7,450 nt of DNA from Streptomyces sp. NRRL WC-3618 (GTDB lineage Bacteria; Actinomycetota; Actinomycetes; Streptomycetales; Streptomycetaceae), in NCBI RefSeq assembly GCF_001280005.1, contig NZ_LGDW01000124.1, positions 1 to 7,450 on the forward strand, written 5' to 3'. Below are positions 1-6,317 of this stretch, in pieces. The notes beneath the pieces are model-generated. The model did no database searches. It was not told where the DNA came from and saw only the letters and a program-made list of their open reading frames with translations. Position 1 is the first letter of the stretch. Every line of letters begins with the position of its first letter. A program made the position numbers and the translations under genes.

Positions 1-12
1 TGCGCTGGTCAT
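1..12 (-). CDS. possible 5' end of a leftward gene running off the window
   Basis: On the minus strand an ATG lies at 12-10 and the frame continues to the edge (Met-Thr-Ser-Ala). A GAGG-like sequence lies about 10 bases upstream. The rRNA-leader-like element at 133-162 lies on the same strand about 120 bases upstream, which is what one would expect of a long untranslated leader feeding a leftward gene. Only four codons are visible, so no product can be named and the start itself is uncertain. Confidence 0.25.
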
Positions 13-74
13 GGTGGAGACGCCTCAGCCAAACCCGGGCCCGCCGCAGCCACTACAAACGCCGAGGCCACATC

Positions 75-92
75 CTGCAACTGTGATTGCAG
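75..92. repeat. short perfect inverted repeat
   Basis: CTGCAA at 75-80 and TTGCAG at 87-92 form a 6-bp stem with a 6-base loop. It lies between the boxA-like element and the putative leftward start codon, so it would be in the leader of a minus-strand transcript. It could be an operator or a leader hairpin. There is no T-tract on either side to make it a convincing terminator. Confidence 0.35.
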
Positions 93-132
93 TACTAGGC
101 ACCTGCCGTGACCGCCGCTCCCGCGTCAGCCC

Positions 133-162
133 CGCACGATCACTGTTCAGTTCTCAAGGAAC
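133..162 (-). promoter_or_regulatory. rRNA-leader-like element with boxA-type core (minus strand)
   Basis: Read on the minus strand from 162, the sequence GTTCCTTGAGAACTGAAC is followed by AGTG and GTGC. It closely resembles the leader upstream of actinobacterial 16S rRNA genes, which carries a TTGAGAACTCAA-type core containing the boxA antitermination and processing signal. What is seen is the sequence match. The role of such leaders is known from rrn operons. Here no rRNA gene follows, since only 132 bases remain to the edge and they do not look like the start of 16S. I infer a protein-coding leftward operon borrowing this leader, as a mobile element might do to protect a long transcript from termination. 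Confidence 0.5.
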
Positions 163-225
163 GACCAGCTCAGGCCCCACATGAAGGCGGGCCCGAACTA
201 GCAGGTCAAACAGCCAAGACGCACA

Positions 226-247
226 CCCCCCGAATTGCTTAGGGGGG
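226..247. repeat. C6/G6 inverted repeat in divergent intergenic region
   Basis: CCCCCC at 226-231 and GGGGGG at 242-247 can pair around a 10-base loop. It lies between the leftward leader element and the rightward helix-turn-helix gene, so it is a candidate operator or a structure separating the two divergent units. The low complexity of the arms weakens the case. No convincing -35/-10 pair could be fixed for the rightward gene in 249-335. Confidence 0.25.
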
Positions 248-350
248 CTTGCGCGCTTGCCTGTTAGGTACCGTAGGCAAACCGAAGGCTGCGCGCAACC
301 CCCTCTCGCGATACAGTTCGCTAGCCCCCCTAGGCGAGGAGTGGAAAGCC

Positions 351-1196
351 GTGCACGACGACATGAAGCGGGTCTCTGAGATCGCGGCCCCGGTCGACCG
401 GGCCAAGGCAGCGATAGACCTGATGGCGACCTATCAGGGCTGGGTGCTGGAGCTGTCCCGCATCCGGCGTGAAGCCATCGAGGAGGCGCAGGCATCTGGC
501 ATGACTCAGACCGAGATCGCTGCCAAGCTCGGAGTGAGCCGAGGTCGCGTAGGGCAGCTAGCGTCTGCCGGTCCGCCCCCGGAGCGCGCGTTCTTCGGCA
601 CAGACCTGGTGACTGTGTCGCTCGGTGGCAAGCCTGAGGCAGGCAAGGGCCCCGATCAGAATCCGAGTGAGGTTGTGACCAGGGAAGACCTCAACAACTT
701 CGACCACCTGCGCAAGTTGCTGGCCGGCATGAAGCTTGAGACTCAGTACGAGGTGATCCCGACGACGGGCATGGTCAACCTCAACCGCGAAAATCACGTG
801 GTCGTCTGCGGACCGCGGCTGTCGCCCATCGTCGCCCAGGTGCTCGAAGGGGACGACAACTTGCGGTTCAAAAAAGATCGAGCCTGGCACCTGGTGGATC
901 AGAAGGCTGGAAAGGAGTACCGATCGCCGATGGATGAGGACGGCTCCGCAGGCGACTTCGGTTACCTAGGCCGGCTTCCCCGGCTGGACGGCCGTGGCAC
1001 GTTCTTGTACATCGCCGGAATCCACTCCATAGGCGCGAACGGGGTCGTGCACTACCTGGAGAACAACCTCGCTGAGCTGTATCGAGAGGTCCGCACCCGT
1101 CGGTTCTCAACGCTCATTTCTTGTCGCTACGACCCCGATACGCTTGACGTGCTGGAGAGCCGCCGCGTTACCCCGCTGTACCGACACGAGGGATGA
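351..1196 (+). CDS. helix-turn-helix DNA-binding protein with uncharacterised C-terminal sensor-like domain
   Basis: This is a 281-residue soluble protein, a probable transcription regulator. I chose the GTG at 351 because GAGGAG (336-341) lies 9 bases upstream; the frame is open back to a TTG at 249, but that start has no ribosome binding site. Residues 5-45 are helical. Residues 50-72 (GMTQTEIAAKLGVSRGRVGQ...) form a textbook helix-turn-helix of the sigma-region-4/MarR-like kind. A linker containing FFGTDLVTVSLGGKPE leads to a domain at about 147-261 with the landmarks VVVCGPRLSP, a Ser-Pro-Met-Asp turn, DFGYLGRLPR, TFLYIAGIHSIG and RRFSTLISCRYDP. I recognise this arrangement from Streptomyces proteins usually described only as sigma-factor-like HTH proteins; the domain's ligand or activity is not known to me. 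The stop codon overlaps the start region of the PP2C gene, so the two are translationally coupled and likely work together. Confidence 0.9.
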   Translation: MHDDMKRVSEIAAPVDRAKAAIDLMATYQGWVLELSRIRREAIEEAQASGMTQTEIAAKLGVSRGRVGQLASAGPPPERAFFGTDLVTVSLGGKPEAGKGPDQNPSEVVTREDLNNFDHLRKLLAGMKLETQYEVIPTTGMVNLNRENHVVVCGPRLSPIVAQVLEGDDNLRFKKDRAWHLVDQKAGKEYRSPMDEDGSAGDFGYLGRLPRLDGRGTFLYIAGIHSIGANGVVHYLENNLAELYREVRTRRFSTLISCRYDPDTLDVLESRRVTPLYRHEG

Positions 1197-1198
1197 TC

Positions 1199-2005
1199 AT
1201 GCGCGTCTGCATGGACACAGGCCCCGGGGGAGCCAACCCAAACGAGGACTGGGGAGCCGGAACGCCCACACTCGCTGTCGTGCTGGACGGACTCAGCACG
1301 GCAGGCCTGACTACGGGATGCCGGCATGGCGTCCCGTGGTACGTGGCACACCTCGGTGGCCAGCTTGTAGCCGCCCTCGCAGATATGGATCGTCAACTCT
1401 CAGACGGCCTGAGTGATGCCCTCGAACGCGTTGCGGAGCTGCATCCGGAGTGCGACCTCAAAGATCCGGGGACACCGTCAGCGACGGTCGCGGTTCTGCG
1501 GCACCGCTACGGGGTCCTTGACCATCTCGTCCTCGCAGACTCGCCCATCGTCTTTGAGGGACCGCAGGGGTACTCCGTGATTACTGATCTTCGGGTGGAC
1601 GACGTACTTCCCGAGATAAGAGCTGAGGTTGAGCAGTACGAGACTCACACTCCAGAACACAGAGCCGCCCTGCAACGTCTCGTGCGCGCTCAGCGGGAGG
1701 TACGCAACACGCCAGAGGGGTACTGGGTGGCTGCGGCAGATCCAGGAGCAGCGGGTCACGCCTTGACTGGCACGACATCACTGAGCGAGGTCCAGGCTGC
1801 CGCCGTGATGTCCGATGGCGTATCGAGACTCGTGACCGAGTACGAAATGGCGACCTGGTCCGATGTGTTCGGGACGCTCCGAGCGGGCGGGCCCCGAGAG
1901 TTGATCGCAGCCGTACGCAAGGTGGAGGCTACGGACCCCACTGGACGCCGGTGGCCACGTTATAAGTCTGGGGATGACGCAACAGTGATCCTCTGCCAAT
2001 GGTGA
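1199..2005 (+). CDS. PP2C-family (PPM) protein phosphatase
   Basis: This 268-residue cytoplasmic protein is a metal-dependent Ser/Thr phosphatase of the PP2C/PPM fold. The PPM landmarks appear in order: NEDW at 15-18 (metal-associated acidic pair), VVLDGLS at 27-33 (the DG motif, Asp30), GTPSATVAVL near 91-100, LADSPIV at 112-118, VMSDGVSRL at 203-211 (Asp206) and DDATVILC at 259-266 (Asp259). The Asp/Glu set that binds the two metals in this family is therefore present and the enzyme is probably active. GAGGG at 1188-1192 is spaced 6 bases from the ATG at 1199. An in-frame ATG at 1193, overlapping the upstream TGA as ATGA, has no room for a ribosome binding site but could serve in coupled re-initiation. 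There is no transmembrane or sensor segment, so input probably comes from the partner HTH protein. No cognate kinase is in the window, so the substrate is unknown. Confidence 0.88.
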   Translation: MRVCMDTGPGGANPNEDWGAGTPTLAVVLDGLSTAGLTTGCRHGVPWYVAHLGGQLVAALADMDRQLSDGLSDALERVAELHPECDLKDPGTPSATVAVLRHRYGVLDHLVLADSPIVFEGPQGYSVITDLRVDDVLPEIRAEVEQYETHTPEHRAALQRLVRAQREVRNTPEGYWVAAADPGAAGHALTGTTSLSEVQAAAVMSDGVSRLVTEYEMATWSDVFGTLRAGGPRELIAAVRKVEATDPTGRRWPRYKSGDDATVILCQW

Positions 2006-2160
2006 CTTGCGCAGTGCTGCCAGTCCGGTGGCTCCACTTGAGGTGGTACCTGCGGGCGCAAACGGTGCGGGCCGTCGCCCATTTGGCCTTCACCAACGTG
2101 CAAGTTAACGCCCTGTAAATCAAGGTGCTGGCAAGGGGATAGCCGGAGGGTTGCCGTGAC

Positions 2161-3042
2161 ATGGATGAGATTAGATATTCAATTCGTGCACGAAAGCGGA
2201 GAGCGATAACCGACAATAATGGTAAATCGGAAGGAAGGTGGGCGAAGAGAGATTCAAAAGCGTCCTGGAAGGATATCGCCACAACCGCAGCCGGTATCAC
2301 GTCCCTTGCCGGAATTGCCCTCTATGGCAGTGTTCATTTTGCTGACGCCGCGTTTTATGCGCGCCTAGGTTTGACTCCAGAAGACATAGGGCTAAATCCG
2401 GCAGTGACGCTCGGGCGAGTTGCGGTGTCATTCATGCTCATCGGCGTGGCCCTATTTATTGTTGCCCTTCCGCTGGTAATATTTTTCCGGCGAACTAGCT
2501 TCCCTTGGCTTCTTCTTACGCTTGCGGGGTCTACGATCGGAAATGTTCTGATCGTTAAGCTGTTCGCTCCAGTCGCCGAGGTCGGGACGCTGGTGATTTC
2601 GATTGGCGAGATGACCTTTATTTTTGCAGTCTTCGCAATGCATGAGATAGATCTCTCGGTGATCCTTAATAACGTGAAGGGGAAGAAGCTAGAGGTGGCA
2701 ACGCTAACATCGTTTGCGGTGCTACTCGTGTTCTTCGCGGCTGGAATCTTCGGCCTTCGAGCAGCCTATGGCATCGAGTCAACAGTTACTCCAAAATCTT
2801 CGTTTAACGTAATTCCCGAATCCTTCCCGGGGATGGGAAGGTTGGGGCTGCTAGGCGTGGAGGCAAAGCCTGCAAATGTCGTCTGGGTAAGCGAGAACTT
2901 GAAAGGGGCTGTGGCAACAACTAAGGGGTTTCCGCTAATATTCCTGGGGACCGAGAGGAATCTGCATTTTCTCTACGATGTCCAGCGCAGGCGGGTTATG
3001 CGCGTCCCTGCAACACTTGTACTAATTGATATTCGGTCATGA
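2161..3042 (+). CDS. multi-pass membrane protein of unknown function
   Basis: This 293-residue protein starts at ATG 2161, with GGAGGG (2145-2150) 10 bases upstream. The first 35 residues are basic and hydrophilic. Five hydrophobic helices follow at about 41-60, 85-109, 115-134, 141-160 and 179-199. The last 94 residues are a soluble tail ending in a basic QRRRVMRVP segment and a hydrophobic VLIDI strand. Between helices 1 and 2 is FYARLGLTPEDIGL; similar F-Y-x-x-L-G-x-x-P-x-x-x-G-L segments occur in uncharacterised Streptomyces membrane proteins, so I think it belongs to that group, but no function is known to me. Codons such as AGA, ATA and many A/T third positions make this gene clearly AT-richer than the PP2C gene upstream, pointing to separate origin. 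About 155 bases separate it from the PP2C gene, so it probably has its own promoter. Confidence 0.82.
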   Translation: MDEIRYSIRARKRRAITDNNGKSEGRWAKRDSKASWKDIATTAAGITSLAGIALYGSVHFADAAFYARLGLTPEDIGLNPAVTLGRVAVSFMLIGVALFIVALPLVIFFRRTSFPWLLLTLAGSTIGNVLIVKLFAPVAEVGTLVISIGEMTFIFAVFAMHEIDLSVILNNVKGKKLEVATLTSFAVLLVFFAAGIFGLRAAYGIESTVTPKSSFNVIPESFPGMGRLGLLGVEAKPANVVWVSENLKGAVATTKGFPLIFLGTERNLHFLYDVQRRRVMRVPATLVLIDIRS

Positions 3043-3081
3043 AATGAAGCCAACCGTAATGTCGAGGGCCGCATCCCGTCT

Positions 3082-3105
3082 CTGACATCAACGCCTGACA
3101 TCAAC
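3082..3105 (+). repeat. two direct copies of CTGACATCAAC
   Basis: CTGACATCAAC occurs at 3082-3092 and again at 3095-3105, a 13-base period, just after the membrane protein stop codon and before the strong hairpin at 3123. It may be a recent slippage duplication or a paired protein-binding site. Nothing else distinguishes these. Confidence 0.5.
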
Positions 3106-3122
3106 AGCCCCGTACACCAGCG

Positions 3123-3155
3123 CACGATGGCGGACCGATGTGGTCCGCCATCGTG
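3123..3155 (+). terminator. strong hairpin, probable transcription terminator of the membrane protein gene
   Basis: CACGATGGCGGACC (3123-3136) and GGTCCGCCATCGTG (3142-3155) form a perfect 14-bp stem with a 5-base loop, about 80 bases after the stop codon at 3042. The following bases are GTTTGGGGG, so there is no real T-tract. Streptomyces terminators often lack one. The same hairpin would also act on minus-strand transcripts arriving from 3311, making a bidirectional barrier between two convergent genes. Confidence 0.7.
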
Positions 3156-3189
3156 GTTTGGGGGTGCTGAATGGCTGGTCCGCACGGAT

Positions 3190-3225
3190 CGCATCTGGGG
3201 TGAACGCGCCTACGGATCAGATGCG
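3190..3225. repeat. inverted repeat CGCATCTG / CAGATGCG
   Basis: CGCATCTG at 3190-3197 and CAGATGCG at 3218-3225 are perfect inverted 8-mers separated by 20 bases. Each is associated with a GGATC, at 3186-3190 and 3214-3218. The spacing is long for a terminator and fits a dyad protein-binding site better. It lies in the convergent intergenic gap, so its purpose is unclear. Confidence 0.3.
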
Positions 3226-3244
3226 TGGGGCAACGGACCTCAGG

Positions 3245-3294
3245 CTCCCGGCGGTCAGCCGGGGGCGCTCGTTGGCCGCATGTAGTAGGCCAAC
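3245..3294 (-). terminator. paired hairpins downstream of the minus-strand coiled-coil gene
   Basis: Two stems lie back to back just beyond the minus-strand stop codon at 3311. The nearer is GTTGGCC (3271-3277) with GGCCAAC (3288-3294), 7 bp around a 10-base loop. The farther is CCCGGC (3247-3252) with GCCGGG (3258-3263), extendable by one G-U and one C-G pair to 3245 and 3265. Their position suggests termination or 3'-end protection of the minus-strand transcript. Neither is followed by a T-tract. Confidence 0.5.
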
Positions 3295-3310
3295 AACGGT
3301 TGAGCGGTCT

Positions 3311-3883
3311 TCAGGCCTCCTCGCCTCTCACAAGGCCGGCCATCTGAATCTGCAGGTTCTTGAGCCGTTCGTAGGTTGCGATCACGTCCGTCTCGAACGA
3401 ATCAGGCCAGTTGGCTTTGGACTTCCAGGAGTACTCCACCTCCCTCTCCTTCCATCTCTGGTGAGTCACGCGCCAGGAGTTGTGGTGGTGGATGAATGCC
3501 AGGTAGGAGTCCGGCATCTGGTCGCCTGCCATGAGGTGCGTCTTTGCGGCCAGGAGATCTTGGATCGCCTCATTACGTGGCATGAACTCGTGGTCGACCC
3601 AGAACAGCCAGAGGTCCCGTTCCTCAGGGCTGAGGGGAATGCCTGACGCGAACACGTAATTACGCCCGAGCGTGTCGAGGAAGTCCATCCAGGCCGACCG
3701 CCCTTCCTTCACCAGGAACAGAAGGGGACCGTAGAGCTGCTCCAGTTGGTTTTCAACGTGAGTGAGCCGCGCTTCGGCCTTCCTTCGCTTCACATCGGCC
3801 CGCGCTGAGAGCAAGTGATTGGCCAGCCACCCGCCAGCGGTGACCGTTGCAGCGATCAGCGCTGCCAGGAAGGTCGAATCCAT
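3311..3883 (-). CDS. membrane-anchored coiled-coil protein, uncharacterised family
   Basis: This is a 190-residue protein. Residues 4-22 form one hydrophobic helix, followed by a basic, helical, probably coiled-coil stretch (about 27-50), then a cytoplasmic helical domain. Landmarks are LYGPLLFLVKE (50-60), a W at 65, FMPRNE (100-105), MPDSYLAFIHHH (123-134), a W at 144, NWPDSF (158-163) and ERLK near 172. Proteins with a short N-terminal anchor, a coiled coil, LYGPL, then MP-N and P-x-F landmarks are widespread in bacteria, but no function is known to me. The frame is open to an upstream start at 4111. I prefer ATG 3883 because the hydrophobic anchor begins right after it and the upstream extension looks like translated non-coding DNA. 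The ribosome binding site is weak. It points toward, and is convergent with, the membrane protein gene. Confidence 0.75.
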   Translation of the reverse strand: MDSTFLAALIAATVTAGGWLANHLLSARADVKRRKAEARLTHVENQLEQLYGPLLFLVKEGRSAWMDFLDTLGRNYVFASGIPLSPEERDLWLFWVDHEFMPRNEAIQDLLAAKTHLMAGDQMPDSYLAFIHHHNSWRVTHQRWKEREVEYSWKSKANWPDSFETDVIATYERLKNLQIQMAGLVRGEEA

Positions 3884-4141
3884 GCCGTCAGATTGCGCTC
3901 TGCGACAGGCATACGCCATCCGATACGCCCCAACAGCAGCAGACCACGACGGCCGACCGAGGACAAGCCGCTGAGTCCTGACCTCGTGCTCAACGCAGGG
4001 GTAGTGGGCCAGGTGTGGGCCAGCAGTGCAGCCCAGAGCGACTAGGACGGCGTTCGAGCAGGTCACACGGGGGAAGGACACAGGCAGAGCGACGCTCTTG
4101 AAAGCCGTCACGGCTCTGGTCGATCAGGCTACGTCATCAAG

Positions 4142-4160
4142 GCCCGCGCACGGCGCGGGC
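4142..4160. terminator. GC-rich hairpin, possible terminator
   Basis: GCCCGCGC (4142-4149) and GCGCGGGC (4153-4160) form a perfect 8-bp stem with a 3-base loop. It lies between the AlbA_2 gene, whose minus-strand transcript ends at 4472, and the coiled-coil gene, whose minus-strand start is at 3883. It could therefore stop read-through from one to the other. It has no T-tract. Confidence 0.4.
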
Positions 4161-4321
4161 GCGCGCCGCCTCCACAGTGTGGGTAATCCCCCCTGACCAC
4201 ACCCGGCTGGCCGTGCGGCGGCTGCGGGAACGAAGTGGGAGCTATTTCGGCTGCACGGCTTCAGGCAGCCACTTTGGGGCGAGCCTCGAAGATCATGGCC
4301 CAACGTCGCGCTTTACAGGTA

Positions 4322-4364
4322 GGTCCATGACTGCCCGACTCGCCGTCAGCTTACGGGTCCATGA
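4322..4364 (+). repeat. direct repeat GGTCCATGA
   Basis: GGTCCATGA occurs at 4322-4330 and 4356-4364, 34 bases apart start to start. A related GATCATGG lies at 4291-4298. These are short enough to be chance, but they cluster in a non-coding stretch about 110 bases beyond the AlbA_2 stop codon. Confidence 0.3.
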
Positions 4365-4471
4365 TCACTCACCTCAAAGCAGATCCAGCCCAAATCCGTT
4401 CCGCCGACCTCGTTCCTGGACTCGGCCCCTTCGAGACGCCGCCCTTTGGGTTGTGCGTTACGTATTGCTGT

Positions 4472-6259
4472 CTACTGACCAACCCTGGTCCATTTCCCAA
4501 CAGGTGAGCGAGACGGGCCCGTCTGTCGAACGATTCCAGCATCGCGCATTTGCCTGAGCCTGAGGAGTACAACGTGCGAGGGCTGCTCTAGAGCTTCCTC
4601 AATCTCTTTCCTGGATTTTGGACCATCGGCCAAAAATTCATAAACAGCCTGAGCGACTTCATCACCCACTTCTACAGAATCATCTCGCATCTCGGGCGGC
4701 AGCTGTTGGTCATTCTCCTCAAGAGGAAGCTGACCAGGTTGGGAATACTGTGCACCTCCGGAATCGGCCTGATCGGCAAGTGAATAAGTGGCCCAGCGTC
4801 GCGACCCTGCTTGAATTACTATGCCGCGATCTACAAGGTCTCGCAGTTCCGAAGTGGCCACTCGACTGTCAACACCAAGATGCGACCGGTAACTGTTGTT
4901 ATTTAGCGATTCACCGTTACGCATTCGCGCCAACGCGAGTAGTTGCGAATCAGACAAGCCGGTAATCCCGAGGGAGCCGATCCACCGCACGGTTTCCTCG
5001 TCGAGGAGCGAAGCGTTGGGAAAGGTGACTTGAAACGAGGCAACCTGATCGTCAAACTCAGGCAGCCCCATACCAGACGCCCTAAGGGAGTTGATCATTG
5101 AGCCGATCCCGGACCCACGCGCCTCACAAACGCGGCCACCTTCAGGGAGATCGACGTTTTGAAGAATGTGAACCAACACCTGATTTCTCGCAGAAGAGAT
5201 ATTTGATGTCGCGAGATCTTCCACGTTAACGGGGCCGTACAGTCCGCCAGGGTTCCGGACTACAAGACGATCCGGGTACATCTCAATTTGCGAAGGAGTA
5301 CCAAGCGACCCTTGCGAAAGGTCGCGGTGGACGAGAGAGTTGACGATTGCCTCTCGAAGAGCCGTCTCGGGGTACTCCCAGATGTCTTGGCGCGCGATTC
5401 CCGAGATTACGCTACGCCTCCGCATGTTTCGCCGTAGCAGCGCCAGGGCATAGCTAACCATTTCTGGAATTGGGCCACTGAGTGAGGAGTTATCAAGAAA
5501 ACGTTCACCTAGCGGACCAGGGATTCCAGGCTGACTGTTTGGATAGACGACAAAAGTAACGTTCAACTGCGGGAAGAACTGCTGCGGGTATCCACCCATG
5601 CAGAGCAATCCCGCAACCGTCGGAACAAGGCGGCCTTCATGCTCCTTAAGAACCTTCATCATGGAAAGGACTTGATCGTCACTTTTATCCTCGAATGCTC
5701 GGCGACGCTCCTTTCGTTGTCCAGCAACGAACGCCCTAACAATTTCTTCATCCAAGTCAGCCCTAACAGCCTCCGCTACTACACGCTCATCATCCCTGGG
5801 TTGCCCTCGCCCTGCGATTAGCAGATTGACTTCATAATTTGTCAAGCGTCGATCATTGTCGCCGACACGGATGTATGATCCGCCGTAACATCCCTTGCCT
5901 TTGTAGTAACAAGGCTTTTGACCGGTCGACATGGGCGGGATTTCAATGACTACAACGCGCCCACCTTCGACGTCATGCGTCTGAATTAGGGGACGTACGG
6001 GAGGCTCCATACTATCGCTGCAAATCTTAGCGACAGCAATCTCAGCACTTCCGGCATCATCCACCCCGCTCACTGAGAAGCCATTCTTCTCGTCGACCCC
6101 CAGAAGAATTACTCCCCCTTGAGCATTGCTGAAGGCGCTGATCGTCTCCCACAAGCTCGCTGGGAGCCCCCCTTTGGCCCTTTTGGCTTCCACAAGGGAT
6201 GTGTCGGTATCCAAACTTCGAAGTGTGGCTAGTGTATTAGCCAGGTCTTGAAGTTCCAT
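4472..6259 (-). CDS. AlbA_2 (Schlafen-like) DNA-binding protein with GHKL-type ATP-binding region
   Basis: This is a 595-residue cytoplasmic protein. I place the start at ATG 6259: GAGGTGG (minus strand, forward 6265-6271) sits just upstream, while the alternative GTG at 6268 lies inside that ribosome binding site. Numbering here is from the GTG; subtract 3 for the ATG. Residues 22-150 form an AlbA_2/Schlafen-type domain (SLVEAKR, SAFSNAQGGVILLGVDE, SYIRVGDNDR). Residues 300-420 carry the GHKL ATPase landmarks found in this family: ETALREAIVNSLVHRDL (N-box), LVVRNPGGL and GSGIGSMI. Two winged-helix-like tails follow at about 435-497 and 535-583, separated by an acidic Gln-rich linker (500-533). 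The family includes proteins annotated as RecG-like ATP-binding regulators. Known relatives are often regulatory or lie in defence-rich islands; the role here is inferred. The gene is AT-richer than the 351-2005 pair. Confidence 0.9.
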   Translation of the reverse strand: MELQDLANTLATLRSLDTDTSLVEAKRAKGGLPASLWETISAFSNAQGGVILLGVDEKNGFSVSGVDDAGSAEIAVAKICSDSMEPPVRPLIQTHDVEGGRVVVIEIPPMSTGQKPCYYKGKGCYGGSYIRVGDNDRRLTNYEVNLLIAGRGQPRDDERVVAEAVRADLDEEIVRAFVAGQRKERRRAFEDKSDDQVLSMMKVLKEHEGRLVPTVAGLLCMGGYPQQFFPQLNVTFVVYPNSQPGIPGPLGERFLDNSSLSGPIPEMVSYALALLRRNMRRRSVISGIARQDIWEYPETALREAIVNSLVHRDLSQGSLGTPSQIEMYPDRLVVRNPGGLYGPVNVEDLATSNISSARNQVLVHILQNVDLPEGGRVCEARGSGIGSMINSLRASGMGLPEFDDQVASFQVTFPNASLLDEETVRWIGSLGITGLSDSQLLALARMRNGESLNNNSYRSHLGVDSRVATSELRDLVDRGIVIQAGSRRWATYSLADQADSGGAQYSQPGQLPLEENDQQLPPEMRDDSVEVGDEVAQAVYEFLADGPKSRKEIEEALEQPSHVVLLRLRQMRDAGIVRQTGPSRSPVGKWTRVGQ

Positions 6260-6264
6260 CGGGC

Positions 6265-6271
6265 CCACCTC
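6265..6271 (-). promoter_or_regulatory. ribosome binding site deciding the AlbA_2 gene start
   Basis: On the minus strand GAGGTGG precedes ATG 6259 by 5 bases. The in-frame GTG at 6268-6266 is part of this motif and so is unlikely to be the true start. Confidence 0.65.
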
Positions 6272-6272
6272 A

Positions 6273-6317
6273 GCTTGTAGTCAACTTAGAGCCTCACCTT
6301 CTAGGTAGGCTACAAGC
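6273..6317. repeat. inverted repeat GCTTGTAG / CTACAAGC bracketing the AlbA_2 promoter start
   Basis: GCTTGTAG at 6273-6280 and CTACAAGC at 6310-6317 are perfect inverted 8-mers separated by 29 bases. The distal arm is part of the first unit of the 10-bp array. The proximal arm abuts the ribosome binding site. This places one reversed copy of the array motif next to the start codon, as in a two-site operator able to hold a bound protein across the transcription start. Confidence 0.5.

Larger units (their letters stand above)
3884..4471. other. intergenic stretch with no convincing gene
   Basis: About 590 bases lie between the start of the coiled-coil gene and the end of the AlbA_2 gene. Open frames here (for example plus-strand 4177-4557) have no ribosome binding site, no recognisable protein character and non-actinomycete codon positions. 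The stretch holds a strong hairpin at 4142-4160 and a repeated GGTCCATGA (4322-4330 and 4356-4364). The promoter of the coiled-coil gene should be here, but I could not fix a convincing -35/-10 pair. Confidence 0.5.

Noticed and set aside
249..350. Upstream TTG start for the HTH protein
   Set aside because: There is no ribosome binding site before 249, whereas GAGGAG is well placed for the GTG at 351.
3140..3646. Plus-strand 168-residue open frame
   Set aside because: It runs antisense to the coiled-coil gene, has no ribosome binding site and looks like the shadow of the minus-strand frame.
3884..4111. N-terminal extension of the coiled-coil protein to a start at 4111
   Set aside because: The extension is not protein-like, and the hydrophobic anchor begins directly after the Met at 3883, the natural N-terminus for this family.
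4177..4557. Plus-strand 126-residue open frame between the coiled-coil and AlbA_2 genes
   Set aside because: There is no ribosome binding site, the Arg/Ser-rich composition has no protein character, and the end overlaps the AlbA_2 coding region.
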